A DNA stretch of 38,447 bases from Pseudomonadota bacterium (GCA_963205525.1 CAUJJP010000230.1:1-38447); one strand, 5' to 3'. Positions 17,116 through 25,404 are shown, numbered from the stretch's first letter. The notes: generated by a model from the letters alone, not told the origin. Made by a program: numbers and translations.

Positions 17116-18000
17116 TCAAGAAAACAGCGCGTCGAAACCCTCGCTCGGCAGGAACAGGCGCCCGCGCCGGCACAGCCGCGTGGGGCCGGGCAGCGCCCGT
17201 TCGCGCACCGGGTGGTGCGCGTCGCCGGGGTAGCAGTGGAACAGCACGCCGTCCTGCTCGAAGGGCTTGGGCTCGATGGTCGGCGGCTTGCGGCGGCGCG
17301 CGTCGGCCAGCGCCTGGGCGGCGCTGGCGTAGCGGCTCAGGTGCGCCAGGCTCATGATCTGCGGCGGCGCGAGCTCCAGGGCGCCGTCGCGGTAGCGCTC
17401 GAGCGCGGCGCGCGGGGTGATCCAGACGCTGGCGGTGGTCTCCTCGTTGTCGTGCTGCGCGTGCTGGTGCTCGGGCGCCTGGGCGATGAAGAAGCGCGCG
17501 TCGAAGCGCCGCGTGGCCAGCGCCGGCACCTCGGGCGTGACCCAGCGCGACCACGGCGCGAGCTGGCGCGTGGCCATGCGCAGGCCGAGCGCGGCCAGCA
17601 CCCGGGCGAAGGGCTGGCCGTCGTGCAGCATGTGGCGCGCGCGCGGCGCGTCCGGCGGCGCGCCGCCCTCGACCGGCTCGGCCAGCAGCATGCCGCATTC
17701 CTCCAGCGCCTCGCGCAGCGCCGCGATGTGCAGGCCGGCGGCGGTGAGCGCGCTGGTGCCGGGCTCGCCCAGGCCCTCGTGCAGCGCCTGCGGCGCCTGG
17801 TCCAGCAGCGCGGTGCTGGCGCTGGAGTGGTCGGCCTCGTCGAGCTTGCCGCCCGGGAAGACATACATCCCCGCCATGTTCGCCAGGCGCGCGTCGCGCC
17901 GCAGCAGCAGCGTCTGCAGGCCTTCGGCGCTGTCGCGCAGCAGCACGACGGTGGCCGCGTCGCGCGGAATCTGGGGAGGGACGGGGGCGTTTTCGGGCAT
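17116..18000 (-). CDS. Nudix hydrolase, NUDT19-like (probable CoA/acyl-CoA diphosphatase)
   Basis: The product has 294 residues. The Nudix box is split: its first part FPGGKLDEAD lies at residues 48-57 and the second part REALEECGMLL begins at residue 96, leaving an insertion of about 40 residues. Such a split box is known for the NUDT19 branch, whose members hydrolyse CoA and acyl-CoA to 3',5'-ADP and phosphopantetheine products. The catalytic Glu residues of REALEE are intact. The C-terminus is unremarkable and no signal peptide or membrane segment is seen. It is divergent from an MFE-2-type dehydrogenase gene across 118 bases, which agrees with a role in acyl-CoA turnover, but the substrate is inferred. 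Confidence 0.85.
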   Translation of the reverse strand: MPENAPVPPQIPRDAATVVLLRDSAEGLQTLLLRRDARLANMAGMYVFPGGKLDEADHSSASTALLDQAPQALHEGLGEPGTSALTAAGLHIAALREALEECGMLLAEPVEGGAPPDAPRARHMLHDGQPFARVLAALGLRMATRQLAPWSRWVTPEVPALATRRFDARFFIAQAPEHQHAQHDNEETTASVWITPRAALERYRDGALELAPPQIMSLAHLSRYASAAQALADARRRKPPTIEPKPFEQDGVLFHCYPGDAHHPVRERALPGPTRLCRRGRLFLPSEGFDALFS

Positions 18001-18118
18001 GGCGGTTGTCGCTGGATTGACTCTGGCGCGCAGACCTGTCGCTTACAGTGTCGCGCCTGCCCGGGCCGCGCGCGCCGGGCTGGCATCGATCGGTACTTTG
18101 CAACAGGAGGCTTGCGCC

Positions 18119-19027
18119 ATGGGTTTGGATTTCAAGGGTCGGGTGGCTATCGTAACGGGAGCGGGGGGCGGACTCGGGCGCCAGCACGCGCTGGCGCTGG
18201 CGGCGCGCGGCGCCAGGGTGCTGGTCAATGACCTGGGCGGCGCGGTCGATGGCAGCGGCGGCTCGGTCTCGGCGGCGCAGGCGGTGGTCAACGAGATCCA
18301 GGCGGCGGGCGGCGAGGCCCTGGCCAATGCGGCCTCGGTGACGGATTTCGCCGCGGTGCAGGCCATGGTGCGGCAGGCCGCGGATGCCTGGGGCCGGGTG
18401 GACATCCTGGTGAACAACGCCGGCATCCTGCGCGACAAGTCGTTCGGCAAGATGGAGATGGACGACTTCCGCCTCGTGGTGGACGTGCACCTGATGGGCG
18501 CGGCCCACTGCTGCAAGGCGGTGTGGCCACACATGGTGGCGCAGGGCTACGGGCGCATCCTGATGACCACCTCGTCCACCGGGCTCTATGGCAATTTCGG
18601 GCAGACCAACTACGGCGCCGCCAAGCTGGCGCAGGTCGGCATGATGCAGACGCTGTCGATCGAGGGCGCCAAGCACGGCATCCATGTGAACGCGCTCGCG
18701 CCCACGGCGGCCACGCGCATGACCGAGGGCCTGATGCCCGCCGAGGTGCTGGCGGCGCTGCAGCCCGCGGCCGTGGTGCCCGCCATGCTGGTGCTGACCC
18801 ACGAGAGCGCCCCGACGCGCACCATCCTGTGCGCCGGCGCGGGCGGCTTCGAGGCGGCGCACATCACGCTCACGCAGGGGATCTACCTCGGCACCGGCGA
18901 GCAGGTGCCCGAGGAGCTGGCGGCGCGCCTGGCGCAGGTGATCGACCGCAGCGGCGAGCAGGTGCCGCAGAGCGGCTCGGCGCAGGGCCAGCTCGAGGTC
19001 GGCAAGGCGATGACGGCGCGCCGCTGA
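18119..19027 (+). CDS. Short-chain dehydrogenase, MFE-2/3-hydroxyacyl-CoA dehydrogenase type
   Basis: The product has 302 residues and follows a strong AGGAGG site. It is a classical SDR with the NAD-binding motif TGAGGGLG (residues 13-20), NNAG (99-102) and the catalytic triad Ser142, Tyr155, Lys159. The sequences NNAGILRDKSFGKM and GLYGNFGQTNYGAAKLA are typical of the dehydrogenase part of peroxisomal multifunctional enzyme 2, so it probably oxidises (3R)-hydroxyacyl-CoA. The last 60 residues after the Rossmann domain lack the usual hydratase domain, making this a stand-alone dehydrogenase. No thiolase or hydratase gene is adjacent. Divergent from the Nudix gene. Confidence 0.88.
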   Translation: MGLDFKGRVAIVTGAGGGLGRQHALALAARGARVLVNDLGGAVDGSGGSVSAAQAVVNEIQAAGGEALANAASVTDFAAVQAMVRQAADAWGRVDILVNNAGILRDKSFGKMEMDDFRLVVDVHLMGAAHCCKAVWPHMVAQGYGRILMTTSSTGLYGNFGQTNYGAAKLAQVGMMQTLSIEGAKHGIHVNALAPTAATRMTEGLMPAEVLAALQPAAVVPAMLVLTHESAPTRTILCAGAGGFEAAHITLTQGIYLGTGEQVPEELAARLAQVIDRSGEQVPQSGSAQGQLEVGKAMTARR

Positions 19028-19122
19028 ATGCCCGACGCGGCTTCGCAGGTGCTGGCGGGGCGGCGCACGCGGCGCGGCGCGGCGTGCTAAGTTCCGCGAA
19101 CTCGAAAAAAAGCACGCACATC

Positions 19123-20658
19123 ATGAGCACACTGCAAGCGCGCACCGCCGCGCTCACCGCCGAGCGCCTGGCCGGCATGCGCCGCGGGATCGAGAAGGAG
19201 GGCCTGCGCGTCCTGGCCTCGGGCGAGCTGGCGCTCACGCCGCACCCCAGGGCGCTGGGCTCGGCGCTGACGCACCCCAGCATCACCACCGACTACAGCG
19301 AATCGCTGATGGAGCTCATCACCCGGCCGCACGCCAGCGTGCAGGCCTGCCTCGACGAGCTGTGCGAGCTGCACCAGGCGGCGCTGCGGGTGCTCGCGCG
19401 CCAGCCCGAGCCCGAGGTGCTGTGGGCCTCGAGCATGCCCAGCCTGCTGCCCCCGGACGAGACCATCCCCCTGGGGCGCTACGGCTCGTCCAACAGCGGC
19501 CGCGCCAAGAGCGTCTACCGCATGGGGCTGGGCCACCGCTACGGCAGGCGCATGCAGACCATCGCGGGCATCCACTACAACTGGTCGCTGCCGGGCGTGG
19601 AGACCGACCAGTACTTCGCGCTGATCCGCAACTTCCGCCGCCACTCCTTCGTGCTGCTCTACCTGTTCGGCGCCTCGCCCGCGCTCGGGCCGCGCTTCGT
19701 CGAGGGCCGCCAGCACGGCCTGCAGGCGCTGGGCGCGCAGGGCAGGGCGCTCGGGCTGCCGCACGCCACTTCGCTGCGCATGGGGCGCCTGGGCTACCAG
19801 AGCGACGCGCAGGCCAGCATCGCGGTGAGCTACAACGGGCTGCAGGGCTTCGCCGCGTCGCTGCACGAGGCGCTCACCAGGCCCTATCCGGCCTACGAGG
19901 CCATCGGCGTGCGCAGCCTAGGCGGCGACTACAACCAGCTCGGCACCAGCCTGCTGCAGATAGAGAACGAGTTCTACGGCACCATCCGCGCCAAGCGCAC
20001 GGTGCGCAGCGGCGAGCGCCCGCTGCATGCGCTGCGCGAGCGCGGCGTCGAGTACATCGAGGTGCGGCTGATGGACATCAACCCGCTGGTGCCGGTGGGC
20101 ATCACGGCGCAGACCATGCGCGTGATCGACCTGTTCCTGCTGCACTGCCTGCTCTCGGACAGTCCGCCGGACACCCCCGAGGAGATCGCCGCGCTCAAGC
20201 GCAACCAGCACCTCACGGCCGAGCGCGGGCGCGAGCCGGGCCTGCGCCTGGCGCGCGGCGGCGAGCAGGTGCTGCTGGCCGACTGGGGCCGGGAGCTGCT
20301 GGCCGAGTGCGCGCCGATCGCCGCGCACGTCGATGCGGTGCAGGGCGGCAGCGCCTACGCCGAGGCGCTCGCGGCCGCGCAGCAGGCGTGGCAGGCGCCC
20401 GGGACCACGCCGTCGGCGCAGGTGCTGGCCCGCCTCGGCGCGCTGCACGACAACGACTTCATCGCCTTCGCCGGCGACTGCTCGCGCACCGCCGGCCAGC
20501 TGCTGCTGGCGCGGCCGTGGACGCTGGCGCAGGAGCAGCACTACCGCCGGCTGGCCGGGGAGTCGCTGGCCAGGCAGCGCGAGATCGAGGCGTCGGACAC
20601 CATGTCGTTCGAGCAATGGCGCCTGCGCTACATGGCGCAGGAGCAGTTTGCAGTTTGA
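19123..20658 (+). CDS. gshA: Glutamate-cysteine ligase
   Basis: GshA joins glutamate and cysteine with ATP, the first step of glutathione synthesis. The product has 511 residues, matching the E. coli-type enzyme (about 518). Visible family segments are GIEKEGLRVL near residue 22, TDYSESLMELIT near 57, GIHYNWSLP near 150, IENEFYGTIRAKR and YIEVRLMDINP (about 310-320). The ATG at 19123 is chosen because it is followed by a normal N-terminus. The gene ends 19 bases from the convergent nth stop. gshB is not in the window. Confidence 0.95.
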   Translation: MSTLQARTAALTAERLAGMRRGIEKEGLRVLASGELALTPHPRALGSALTHPSITTDYSESLMELITRPHASVQACLDELCELHQAALRVLARQPEPEVLWASSMPSLLPPDETIPLGRYGSSNSGRAKSVYRMGLGHRYGRRMQTIAGIHYNWSLPGVETDQYFALIRNFRRHSFVLLYLFGASPALGPRFVEGRQHGLQALGAQGRALGLPHATSLRMGRLGYQSDAQASIAVSYNGLQGFAASLHEALTRPYPAYEAIGVRSLGGDYNQLGTSLLQIENEFYGTIRAKRTVRSGERPLHALRERGVEYIEVRLMDINPLVPVGITAQTMRVIDLFLLHCLLSDSPPDTPEEIAALKRNQHLTAERGREPGLRLARGGEQVLLADWGRELLAECAPIAAHVDAVQGGSAYAEALAAAQQAWQAPGTTPSAQVLARLGALHDNDFIAFAGDCSRTAGQLLLARPWTLAQEQHYRRLAGESLARQREIEASDTMSFEQWRLRYMAQEQFAV

Positions 20659-20677
20659 AAAAGAGAGCGCCTTGCGC

Positions 20678-21316
20678 TTACGGGGCGGGCGTTTTCGGCC
20701 GAAAGTCGCACCATTGGGCGACGCTGCATTCCCAGCAGCGCGGCGTGCGCGCCTGGCAGACGTAGCGGCCCAGCAGGATCAGCCAGTGGTGCGCGTCGCC
20801 CAGGTAGCGCCCGGGCACCCGCTCCAGCAGCCTTTGCTCCACCGCCAGCGGGGTCTTGCCGGGTGCCAGGCCGGTGCGGTTGCCCACGCGGAAGATGTGC
20901 GTGTCGACCGCCATCGTCGGCTCGCCGAACGCCACGTTGAGCACCACGTTGGCCGTCTTGCGGCCCACGCCCGGCAGCCGCTCCAGCGCTTCGCGCGTGC
21001 GCGGCACCTCGCCGCCGTGCCGCTCGATCAGGAGGCGGCAGGTCTGCAGCAGGTTGGCGGCCTTGGTGTGGTACAGCCCTATGGTCCGGATGTAGCCCTT
21101 CAGGCCGTCCAGCCCCAGGGCGAGCATGGCCTGCGGCGTGTTGGCCACCGGAAAGAGGCGGCGCGTGGCCTTGTTCACGCCCACGTCGGTGGCCTGCGCC
21201 GACAGCAGCACGGCGACCAGCAGCTCGAAGACGCTGGTGTATTCGAGCTCGGTGGCGGGGTGCGGGTTGGCGGCCTGCAGCGTGGCGAAGAACGATTCGA
21301 TGGCGGCGCGGTTCAT
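20678..21316 (-). CDS. nth: Endonuclease III
   Basis: Nth is a DNA glycosylase/AP lyase that removes oxidised pyrimidines. The product has 212 residues, one more than the E. coli protein. Helix-hairpin-helix LPGVGRKTANVVLN contains the catalytic Lys120, and the catalytic Asp138 lies in AVDTHIFRV. The 4Fe-4S ligands Cys187, Cys194, Cys197 and Cys203 match the C-x6-C-x2-C-x5-C spacing and even the residue numbers of the E. coli enzyme. It is divergent from the aminotransferase gene at 21400 across 83 bases. Confidence 0.97.
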   Translation of the reverse strand: MNRAAIESFFATLQAANPHPATELEYTSVFELLVAVLLSAQATDVGVNKATRRLFPVANTPQAMLALGLDGLKGYIRTIGLYHTKAANLLQTCRLLIERHGGEVPRTREALERLPGVGRKTANVVLNVAFGEPTMAVDTHIFRVGNRTGLAPGKTPLAVEQRLLERVPGRYLGDAHHWLILLGRYVCQARTPRCWECSVAQWCDFRPKTPAP

Positions 21317-21399
21317 GGCCGCATTGTCGCCGCGCGCGGGGCTGCGCGATTGACGACAATGCGGTCCTCGATTCCCAGCCGACAGAAAGAGACCGTTTC

Positions 21400-22611
21400 A
21401 TGCCCATCTCCTTTGCCCCGCGCCTCGACCAGGTGGAAACCTCCGCGATCCGCGAACTCTTCAAGCTGCTCGGCAAGCCCGGCATCATCAGCTTCGCCGG
21501 CGGTTTTCCCGACAGCGCGATGTTCGACGTCGAGGGCATACGCGAGGCCAGCGCGCGCGCGCTCGCCGAGGAGCCCGGCGCGGCGCTGCAGTACGGCGCG
21601 ACCGAGGGCTACGACCCGCTGCGCGAGCAACTGGCGGGTTTCATGGCGGGCAAGGGCGTGCCCGGGGTGGCGCCCCAGCACCTGATCGTCACCACCGGCA
21701 GCCAGCAGGCGCTCGACCTGGTGGGCAAGACCCTGATCGGGCAGGGCGACAAGGTCATCGTCGAGGGCCCGACCTTTCTCGCCACCATCCAGTGCTTCCG
21801 GCTCTACGGCGCCGACCTGGTGAGCGCGCCGATCGACGCGCACGGCGTGCAGACCGATCGCCTGGAGCAGCTCATCGCCGAGCACAGGCCCAAGCTGGTC
21901 TATCTGATCCCCACCTTCGGCAACCCGAGCGGCGCGATGCTGAGCCTGGAGCGGCGCAGGCGCGTGCTTGAGCTCGCCGTCAAGTACCAGACCGTGATCG
22001 TCGAGGACGATCCCTACGGCGACCTGTATTTCGGCGAGGCGCCGCCGCCCAGCCTGCTCGCGCTTTCCAGCCAGGTGCCGGGCAGCCGCGAGCAGCTGGT
22101 GCACTGCGGCTCGCTCTCCAAGGTGCTCTCGCCGGGGCTGCGCGTGGGCTGGATGATCGCCCCGCCCGAGCTGCTGGCCAAGGCGACGATGTGCAAGCAG
22201 TTCAGCGACGCGCACACCAGCACCTTCGCCCAGGCGACGGCGGCGCACTACCTCAAGGCCGGGCGTATGCCCGCGACGCTGGCGCGCGTGCGCGGCGTCT
22301 ACGCCGAGCGCGCCCGGGCGATGGGGGACGCGCTGCGCCGCGACCTGGGCGACGCGCTGGCGTTCACGCAGCCGGGCGGCGGCCTGTTCATCTGGGCGCG
22401 CCTGACCGGCGCGGGCGGCCGGGTGGCCGACGGCAACGCCTTCGCCCGGCAGGCCATAGAGCAGGGCGTGGCCTTCGTGCCGGGGGCGCCGTTCTTCTGC
22501 GCCGAGCCCGACCCGGCGACGCTGCGCCTGTCCTTCGCCACCGCCAACGTGGACAAGATCCGCGAGGGCGTGGGGCGCCTGGCGCGGGCGCTCGCGCACC
22601 CGGCGCCATGA
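21400..22611 (+). CDS. PLP aminotransferase, fold type I (2-aminoadipate/aromatic, LysN/MocR-like branch)
   Basis: The product has 403 residues. The PLP lysine is Lys241 in CGSLSKVLSPGLRVGW; FAGGFPD near residue 32, TTGSQQALDL (98-107), PTFGNPSGAML (171-181) and EDDPYGDLYF (202-211) are all typical. This branch includes 2-aminoadipate, branched-chain and aromatic aminotransferases, and the substrate cannot be chosen from sequence alone. No GntR-type domain is attached, so it is an enzyme and not a MocR regulator. Its last codon overlaps the slyX start in ATGA, so both are translated from one mRNA. Confidence 0.9.
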   Translation: MPISFAPRLDQVETSAIRELFKLLGKPGIISFAGGFPDSAMFDVEGIREASARALAEEPGAALQYGATEGYDPLREQLAGFMAGKGVPGVAPQHLIVTTGSQQALDLVGKTLIGQGDKVIVEGPTFLATIQCFRLYGADLVSAPIDAHGVQTDRLEQLIAEHRPKLVYLIPTFGNPSGAMLSLERRRRVLELAVKYQTVIVEDDPYGDLYFGEAPPPSLLALSSQVPGSREQLVHCGSLSKVLSPGLRVGWMIAPPELLAKATMCKQFSDAHTSTFAQATAAHYLKAGRMPATLARVRGVYAERARAMGDALRRDLGDALAFTQPGGGLFIWARLTGAGGRVADGNAFARQAIEQGVAFVPGAPFFCAEPDPATLRLSFATANVDKIREGVGRLARALAHPAP

Positions 22612-22823
22612 CCGCGGCGGCAGAGCAGCGCATCGAGGCGCTGGAGGTCAAGGCGGCGTACGCCGAGGATCTGCTGGAGCGGCTCAACCTGGCGCTCTAT
22701 CGCCAGCAGCAGGCGATCGACCGGCTGCAGGCGCAGCTCGCGCAGTTGCGCCTGCAGCTGCGCGACAGCGGCGAGCCGGCGCGCCAGGCCGATCCGCGGG
22801 CCGAGATCCCGCCGCATTACTGA
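22608..22823 (+). CDS. slyX: SlyX family protein
   Basis: This 71-residue coiled-coil protein has heptads over most of its length (residues 6-52) and the conserved C-terminal PPHY ending, the hallmark of SlyX. Its function is unknown. The start overlaps the aminotransferase stop (ATGA), and the end overlaps the convergent haemoglobin gene by 7 bases. Confidence 0.88.
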   Translation: MTAAAEQRIEALEVKAAYAEDLLERLNLALYRQQQAIDRLQAQLAQLRLQLRDSGEPARQADPRAEIPPHY

Positions 22824-23227
22824 AGGGCAGCGTCAGGTTCGATGGTGTCGGGGAAGACGCCGAAGAAGCCGCGGAACAGGTTGCGCGCGATGCCGTGGGC
22901 GACGAACTGGAACTCCTGCGCCACCTCGGGCGCGAAGAGCCGCTCGGTGTGCTTCTTCCACAGGCCCAGCCAGGCGGCGAAGTGCGCCGGCGCCACGCCT
23001 TCGAGCGCCATGTGCTTGCCGAACACGTTGCCCTGGAAGCTGCGCGCGCCCAGCATCACGGTGCTCCAGAAGCTCACCATGCGCGGCAGGTGCGTGTCCC
23101 AGCGGTCGCCGATGGCGCCGTCGAATACCGGGCCGAGCAGCGGGTCGGCGCGCACGTCGGCGTAGAACTCGTGGACCAGGCGGGTCACGCTGTCGCTGTC
23201 GGGGGGCAGGAAGGAGGTCGTGGTCAT
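22817..23227 (-). CDS. Group III truncated haemoglobin
   Basis: The product has 136 residues from ATG at 23225-23227. The group III pattern is visible: LVHEFYADVRADPLLGPVFDGAIGDRWDTH, then FWSTVMLG, and the haem-binding HFAAWLGLW with probable proximal His82. Group III globins bind oxygen and NO and are linked to nitrosative stress, for example the Ctb globin of Campylobacter. The gene is divergent from an NsrR-type regulator with an NsrR-like palindrome between them, which supports a role in NO defence. The SlyX gene meets it tail-to-tail. Confidence 0.92.
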   Translation of the reverse strand: MTTTSFLPPDSDSVTRLVHEFYADVRADPLLGPVFDGAIGDRWDTHLPRMVSFWSTVMLGARSFQGNVFGKHMALEGVAPAHFAAWLGLWKKHTERLFAPEVAQEFQFVAHGIARNLFRGFFGVFPDTIEPDAALQ

Positions 23228-23281
23228 GGTGCGGGTGCAATCCGTGGGCCTTCGGGCGGCGCCACCGGGCGCGGGCATTTT

Positions 23282-23309
23282 AAATCCATAAAATGCATTT
23301 CAAATGACT
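23282..23309. promoter_or_regulatory. NsrR-type operator between the globin and nsrR genes
   Basis: The core is atgcattt (23293-23300), one base, aaatgact (23302-23309), an 8-1-8 inverted repeat with 6 of 8 matches. This resembles the NsrR consensus with ATGCATTT-type half-sites as I recall it. A further half-site aaatccat lies at 23282-23289. Position in the 97-base divergent region fits control of both genes. The AT content is far higher than in the flanks. Confidence 0.6.
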
Positions 23310-23324
23310 GTTTGGTGAACGCGC

Positions 23325-23840
23325 ATGCATTTGACGCAATGGACCGATTACGCGCTGCGGGTGCTGATGTACTGCGCCGCCTACGAGGGGCGCGAGCAGC
23401 CGGTGACGATCAACGAGATCGCGCAGGCGCACGGCATCTCGCGCAGCCACCTGACCAAGATCGTGCGCCAGCTCGGGGGCCTGCAGCTGCTCGATACCAC
23501 GCGCGGGCGCGGCGGCGGCATGCGCCTGATGCGCCCGCCCGGCGAAATCGCCGTCGGCGCGGTCGTGCGGGCCACCGAACCGAGCCTGGAGATGGCAGAA
23601 TGCTTCGACGCGCAGCGCACGGAGTGCCGTATCAGCAGCAACTGCAACCTCAAGGGCGTGCTCGAACGCGCCACGCGCAGCTACCTCGCGGTGCTCGATG
23701 GCGTCACGCTGGCCGATCTGGTGCCGTCGCGCGCACCGGCCGCGGGCGGCGACGGGGTCCTGCCCCTCGTCCCCGGCGTGCCGCCGACCTTTTCCCTCCC
23801 TGGCCGCTCCACGGTGCACCGCGTGCGCTCGGTGCGCTGA
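23325..23840 (+). CDS. nsrR: Rrf2-family regulator, NsrR-like (NO-sensing Fe-S repressor)
   Basis: The product has 171 residues. The N-terminal MHLTQWTDYALRVLMY is the standard Rrf2 start, with a winged helix-turn-helix around residues 27-50 (INEIAQAHGISRSHLTKIVRQL). Three Cys, at 93, 101 and 107 (AECF...ECRISSNC), fit the cluster ligands of NsrR, whose 4Fe-4S centre reacts with nitric oxide. About 25 residues at the C-terminus (after LADLV) are not conserved. It is divergent from the truncated haemoglobin gene and probably represses it and itself. IscR is excluded because its Cys spacing and the neighbouring isc genes are absent. Confidence 0.88.
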   Translation: MHLTQWTDYALRVLMYCAAYEGREQPVTINEIAQAHGISRSHLTKIVRQLGGLQLLDTTRGRGGGMRLMRPPGEIAVGAVVRATEPSLEMAECFDAQRTECRISSNCNLKGVLERATRSYLAVLDGVTLADLVPSRAPAAGGDGVLPLVPGVPPTFSLPGRSTVHRVRSVR

Positions 23841-23879
23841 GAATCCCGGGCCGATCCAACAGCCGTTCAGAACCAGACC

Positions 23880-24284
23880 ATGCTTGCCAACCTCACTCCC
23901 TTCCTGCTGCACTGGGCCATCACGGCGTTCGGCCTGTGGGTGGCCAGCCATGTGTTCAAGGGGCTGCGCTTCGAGGGCGGCGGCGCGCTGGTGGTGGCGG
24001 CCCTGCTGCTGGGGCTGGCCAACGCGGTGGTGCGGCCGCTGCTCGTGCTGCTGACCTTGCCGCTCACGCTGCTCACCTTCGGGCTGTTCCTGCTGGTGAT
24101 CAACGCGCTGGTGCTGATGCTGGTGGCCGCGCTGGTGCGGGGCTTTCACCTGGACGGCTTCTGGACGGCGTTCTGGGCCAGCATCTTCATGTCACTGCTC
24201 AGCCTGGTGCTGGGCGCCTTCGTGCTGGGCGGCACGCCCGAATACAAGATACGCACCGGCCCCGGGCTGCGCGGCTGGGTCTGA
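23880..24284 (+). CDS. Small membrane protein of the phage-holin 4_2 family
   Basis: The product has 134 residues with four hydrophobic segments (about 5-25, 30-52, 58-80 and 90-115) and the typical LLGLANAVVRPLLVLLTLPLTLLTFGLFLLVINALVLML stretch. Despite its name the family is widely chromosomal, and its function is unknown. The stop codon lies within the antisense reading frame of mrpG, giving a 93-base tail-to-tail overlap. The gene starts 39 bases after nsrR and may be co-transcribed with it. Confidence 0.85.
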   Translation: MLANLTPFLLHWAITAFGLWVASHVFKGLRFEGGGALVVAALLLGLANAVVRPLLVLLTLPLTLLTFGLFLLVINALVLMLVAALVRGFHLDGFWTAFWASIFMSLLSLVLGAFVLGGTPEYKIRTGPGLRGWV

Positions 24285-24638
24285 CGCCGCGCCCGTGCCG
24301 CCGAGCGGTTCGGGCACGAGCGCCTGCGCGCGCCGCGAGCGGAACAGCGCCGCGCGCATCAGGAAGATGCTGGTGACCGGCGCCGTGATCGCCACGAACA
24401 GCGCGACCAGCAGCACTTGCGGCACCGGGGTGTCCCGCGCCAGCCAGAAATAGAGCCAGGTGGGGTGCACGATGCACCAGGTGGCCATGGTCGCGATGAT
24501 CGCCGGCGCATGCACGCGCGAGAAAAAGCGGGGCAGGGTCAGCAAGCCCCAGGAGCCGATGAGCGCGATCGCCGCGCCGCACAGCACCAGCAGCGAGACG
24601 ACGAGGTCGAGCCACTGCGGCAGGGCGGGCGGCGTCAT
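24192..24638 (-). CDS. mrpG: Mrp/Pha cation-proton antiporter subunit G
   Basis: The product has 148 residues with three membrane segments in the first 105 (WLDLVVSLLVLCGAAIALIGSWGLLTLPRFFSRVHAPA is characteristic of MrpG). The usual length is about 110-125, so there is a C-terminal extension of about 30-40 residues. The last 93 bases overlap the holin-like gene on the other strand. Start ATG overlaps the mrpF stop (24635-24638). MrpG is a small hydrophobic subunit needed for the assembly of the multi-subunit antiporter. Confidence 0.88.
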   Translation of the reverse strand: MTPPALPQWLDLVVSLLVLCGAAIALIGSWGLLTLPRFFSRVHAPAIIATMATWCIVHPTWLYFWLARDTPVPQVLLVALFVAITAPVTSIFLMRAALFRSRRAQALVPEPLGGTGAASDPAAQPGAGAYLVFGRAAQHEGAQHQAEQ

Positions 24639-24916
24639 TCGATGATCTCCCCGCGCAGGAGGAACTTGGCCAGCGCCGTGGTGCCGACGAATCCGAGCAG
24701 CGCGATGGTGAGCGCCGCCTCCAGGTACAGGGTGCTGCCATGGTGCAGGGCCAGCACCAGCATCAGCAGCATGCCGTTGAGGTAGATGCCGTCGAGCGCC
24801 AGCACGCGGTCTTGCGCCGCGGGGCCGCGCAGCGCGCGCGCCAGGCACAGCAGCATGGCCAGCGTGAGCAGCAGCATGGCCAGCGGCAGCGTCCAGGACA
24901 ACAGGGGGCCGTTCAT
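24635..24916 (-). CDS. mrpF: Mrp/Pha cation-proton antiporter subunit F
   Basis: The product has 93 residues and three membrane segments (residues 5-25, 35-58 and 63-85), as usual for MrpF, with the conserved PAAQDRVLALDGIYLN loop. It overlaps mrpE and mrpG by four bases at each end, so the operon is tightly coupled. It is a structural subunit of the inner-membrane Na+/H+ or K+/H+ antiporter. Confidence 0.9.
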   Translation of the reverse strand: MNGPLLSWTLPLAMLLLTLAMLLCLARALRGPAAQDRVLALDGIYLNGMLLMLVLALHHGSTLYLEAALTIALLGFVGTTALAKFLLRGEIIE

Positions 24917-25404
24917 GGTTCGAAAATCTCCATCAGGGGTCTTTCGTAGTGGGTCTGCACGTGCCGCACGATCTCCTGCGCGTCGGCCACCTCCAGCACG
25001 TGCAGCATCAGCATGGAGCGGTCCGCGGAGAGCTCGGCCCAGACCGTGCCCGGCGTGATGCACACGATCATGGCCAGCACCGCGAGCGCGTTGGGGTCGC
25101 GCACCTGCAGCGGGATGTGCACGAAGCCCGCGGGGTGCGGGCGCCGCGAGGGCCGCAGCAGGTAGCGCAGCACCGCGATGTTGGAGCGGGTGGTGTCGAG
25201 CACCACCCTCAGGCACAGCCGCGCGATGGCCGCCGGGTGGCGCACCCGTACCCGCCGCGGCCGCAGGCCTTGCAGCAGCAGCGGCAGGGCGAGCGCCAGC
25301 ACGCCGCCCAGCAGCAGCTGCCCGGCGCCCGCGCCGGGGTGCAGCAGCCACCAGGCGGCGAACAGCCCGATGGAAACCAGCGGCGCCACGAGCCATCCGG
25401 TCAT
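24913..25404 (-). CDS. mrpE: Mrp/Pha cation-proton antiporter subunit E
   Basis: The product has 163 residues with two membrane segments near the N-terminus (about 5-24 and 27-45), then a cytoplasmic part. The segment ALAVLAMIVCITPGTVWAELS with a conserved proline and threonine is diagnostic of MrpE. The ATG at 25402-25404 overlaps the mrpD stop. It is one of the smaller subunits; its role in the complex is structural or regulatory. Confidence 0.9.
   Translation of the reverse strand: MTGWLVAPLVSIGLFAAWWLLHPGAGAGQLLLGGVLALALPLLLQGLRPRRVRVRHPAAIARLCLRVVLDTTRSNIAVLRYLLRPSRRPHPAGFVHIPLQVRDPNALAVLAMIVCITPGTVWAELSADRSMLMLHVLEVADAQEIVRHVQTHYERPLMEIFEP

Noticed and set aside
18001..18118. Sigma-70 promoter (TTGACT ... 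TACAGT) upstream of the SDR gene
   Set aside because: The spacing is about 21 bases, too long for a normal promoter, so I did not list it.
23880..24284. Prophage signal from the holin-like gene
   Set aside because: No other phage genes are near, and this family is common in bacterial chromosomes outside prophages.
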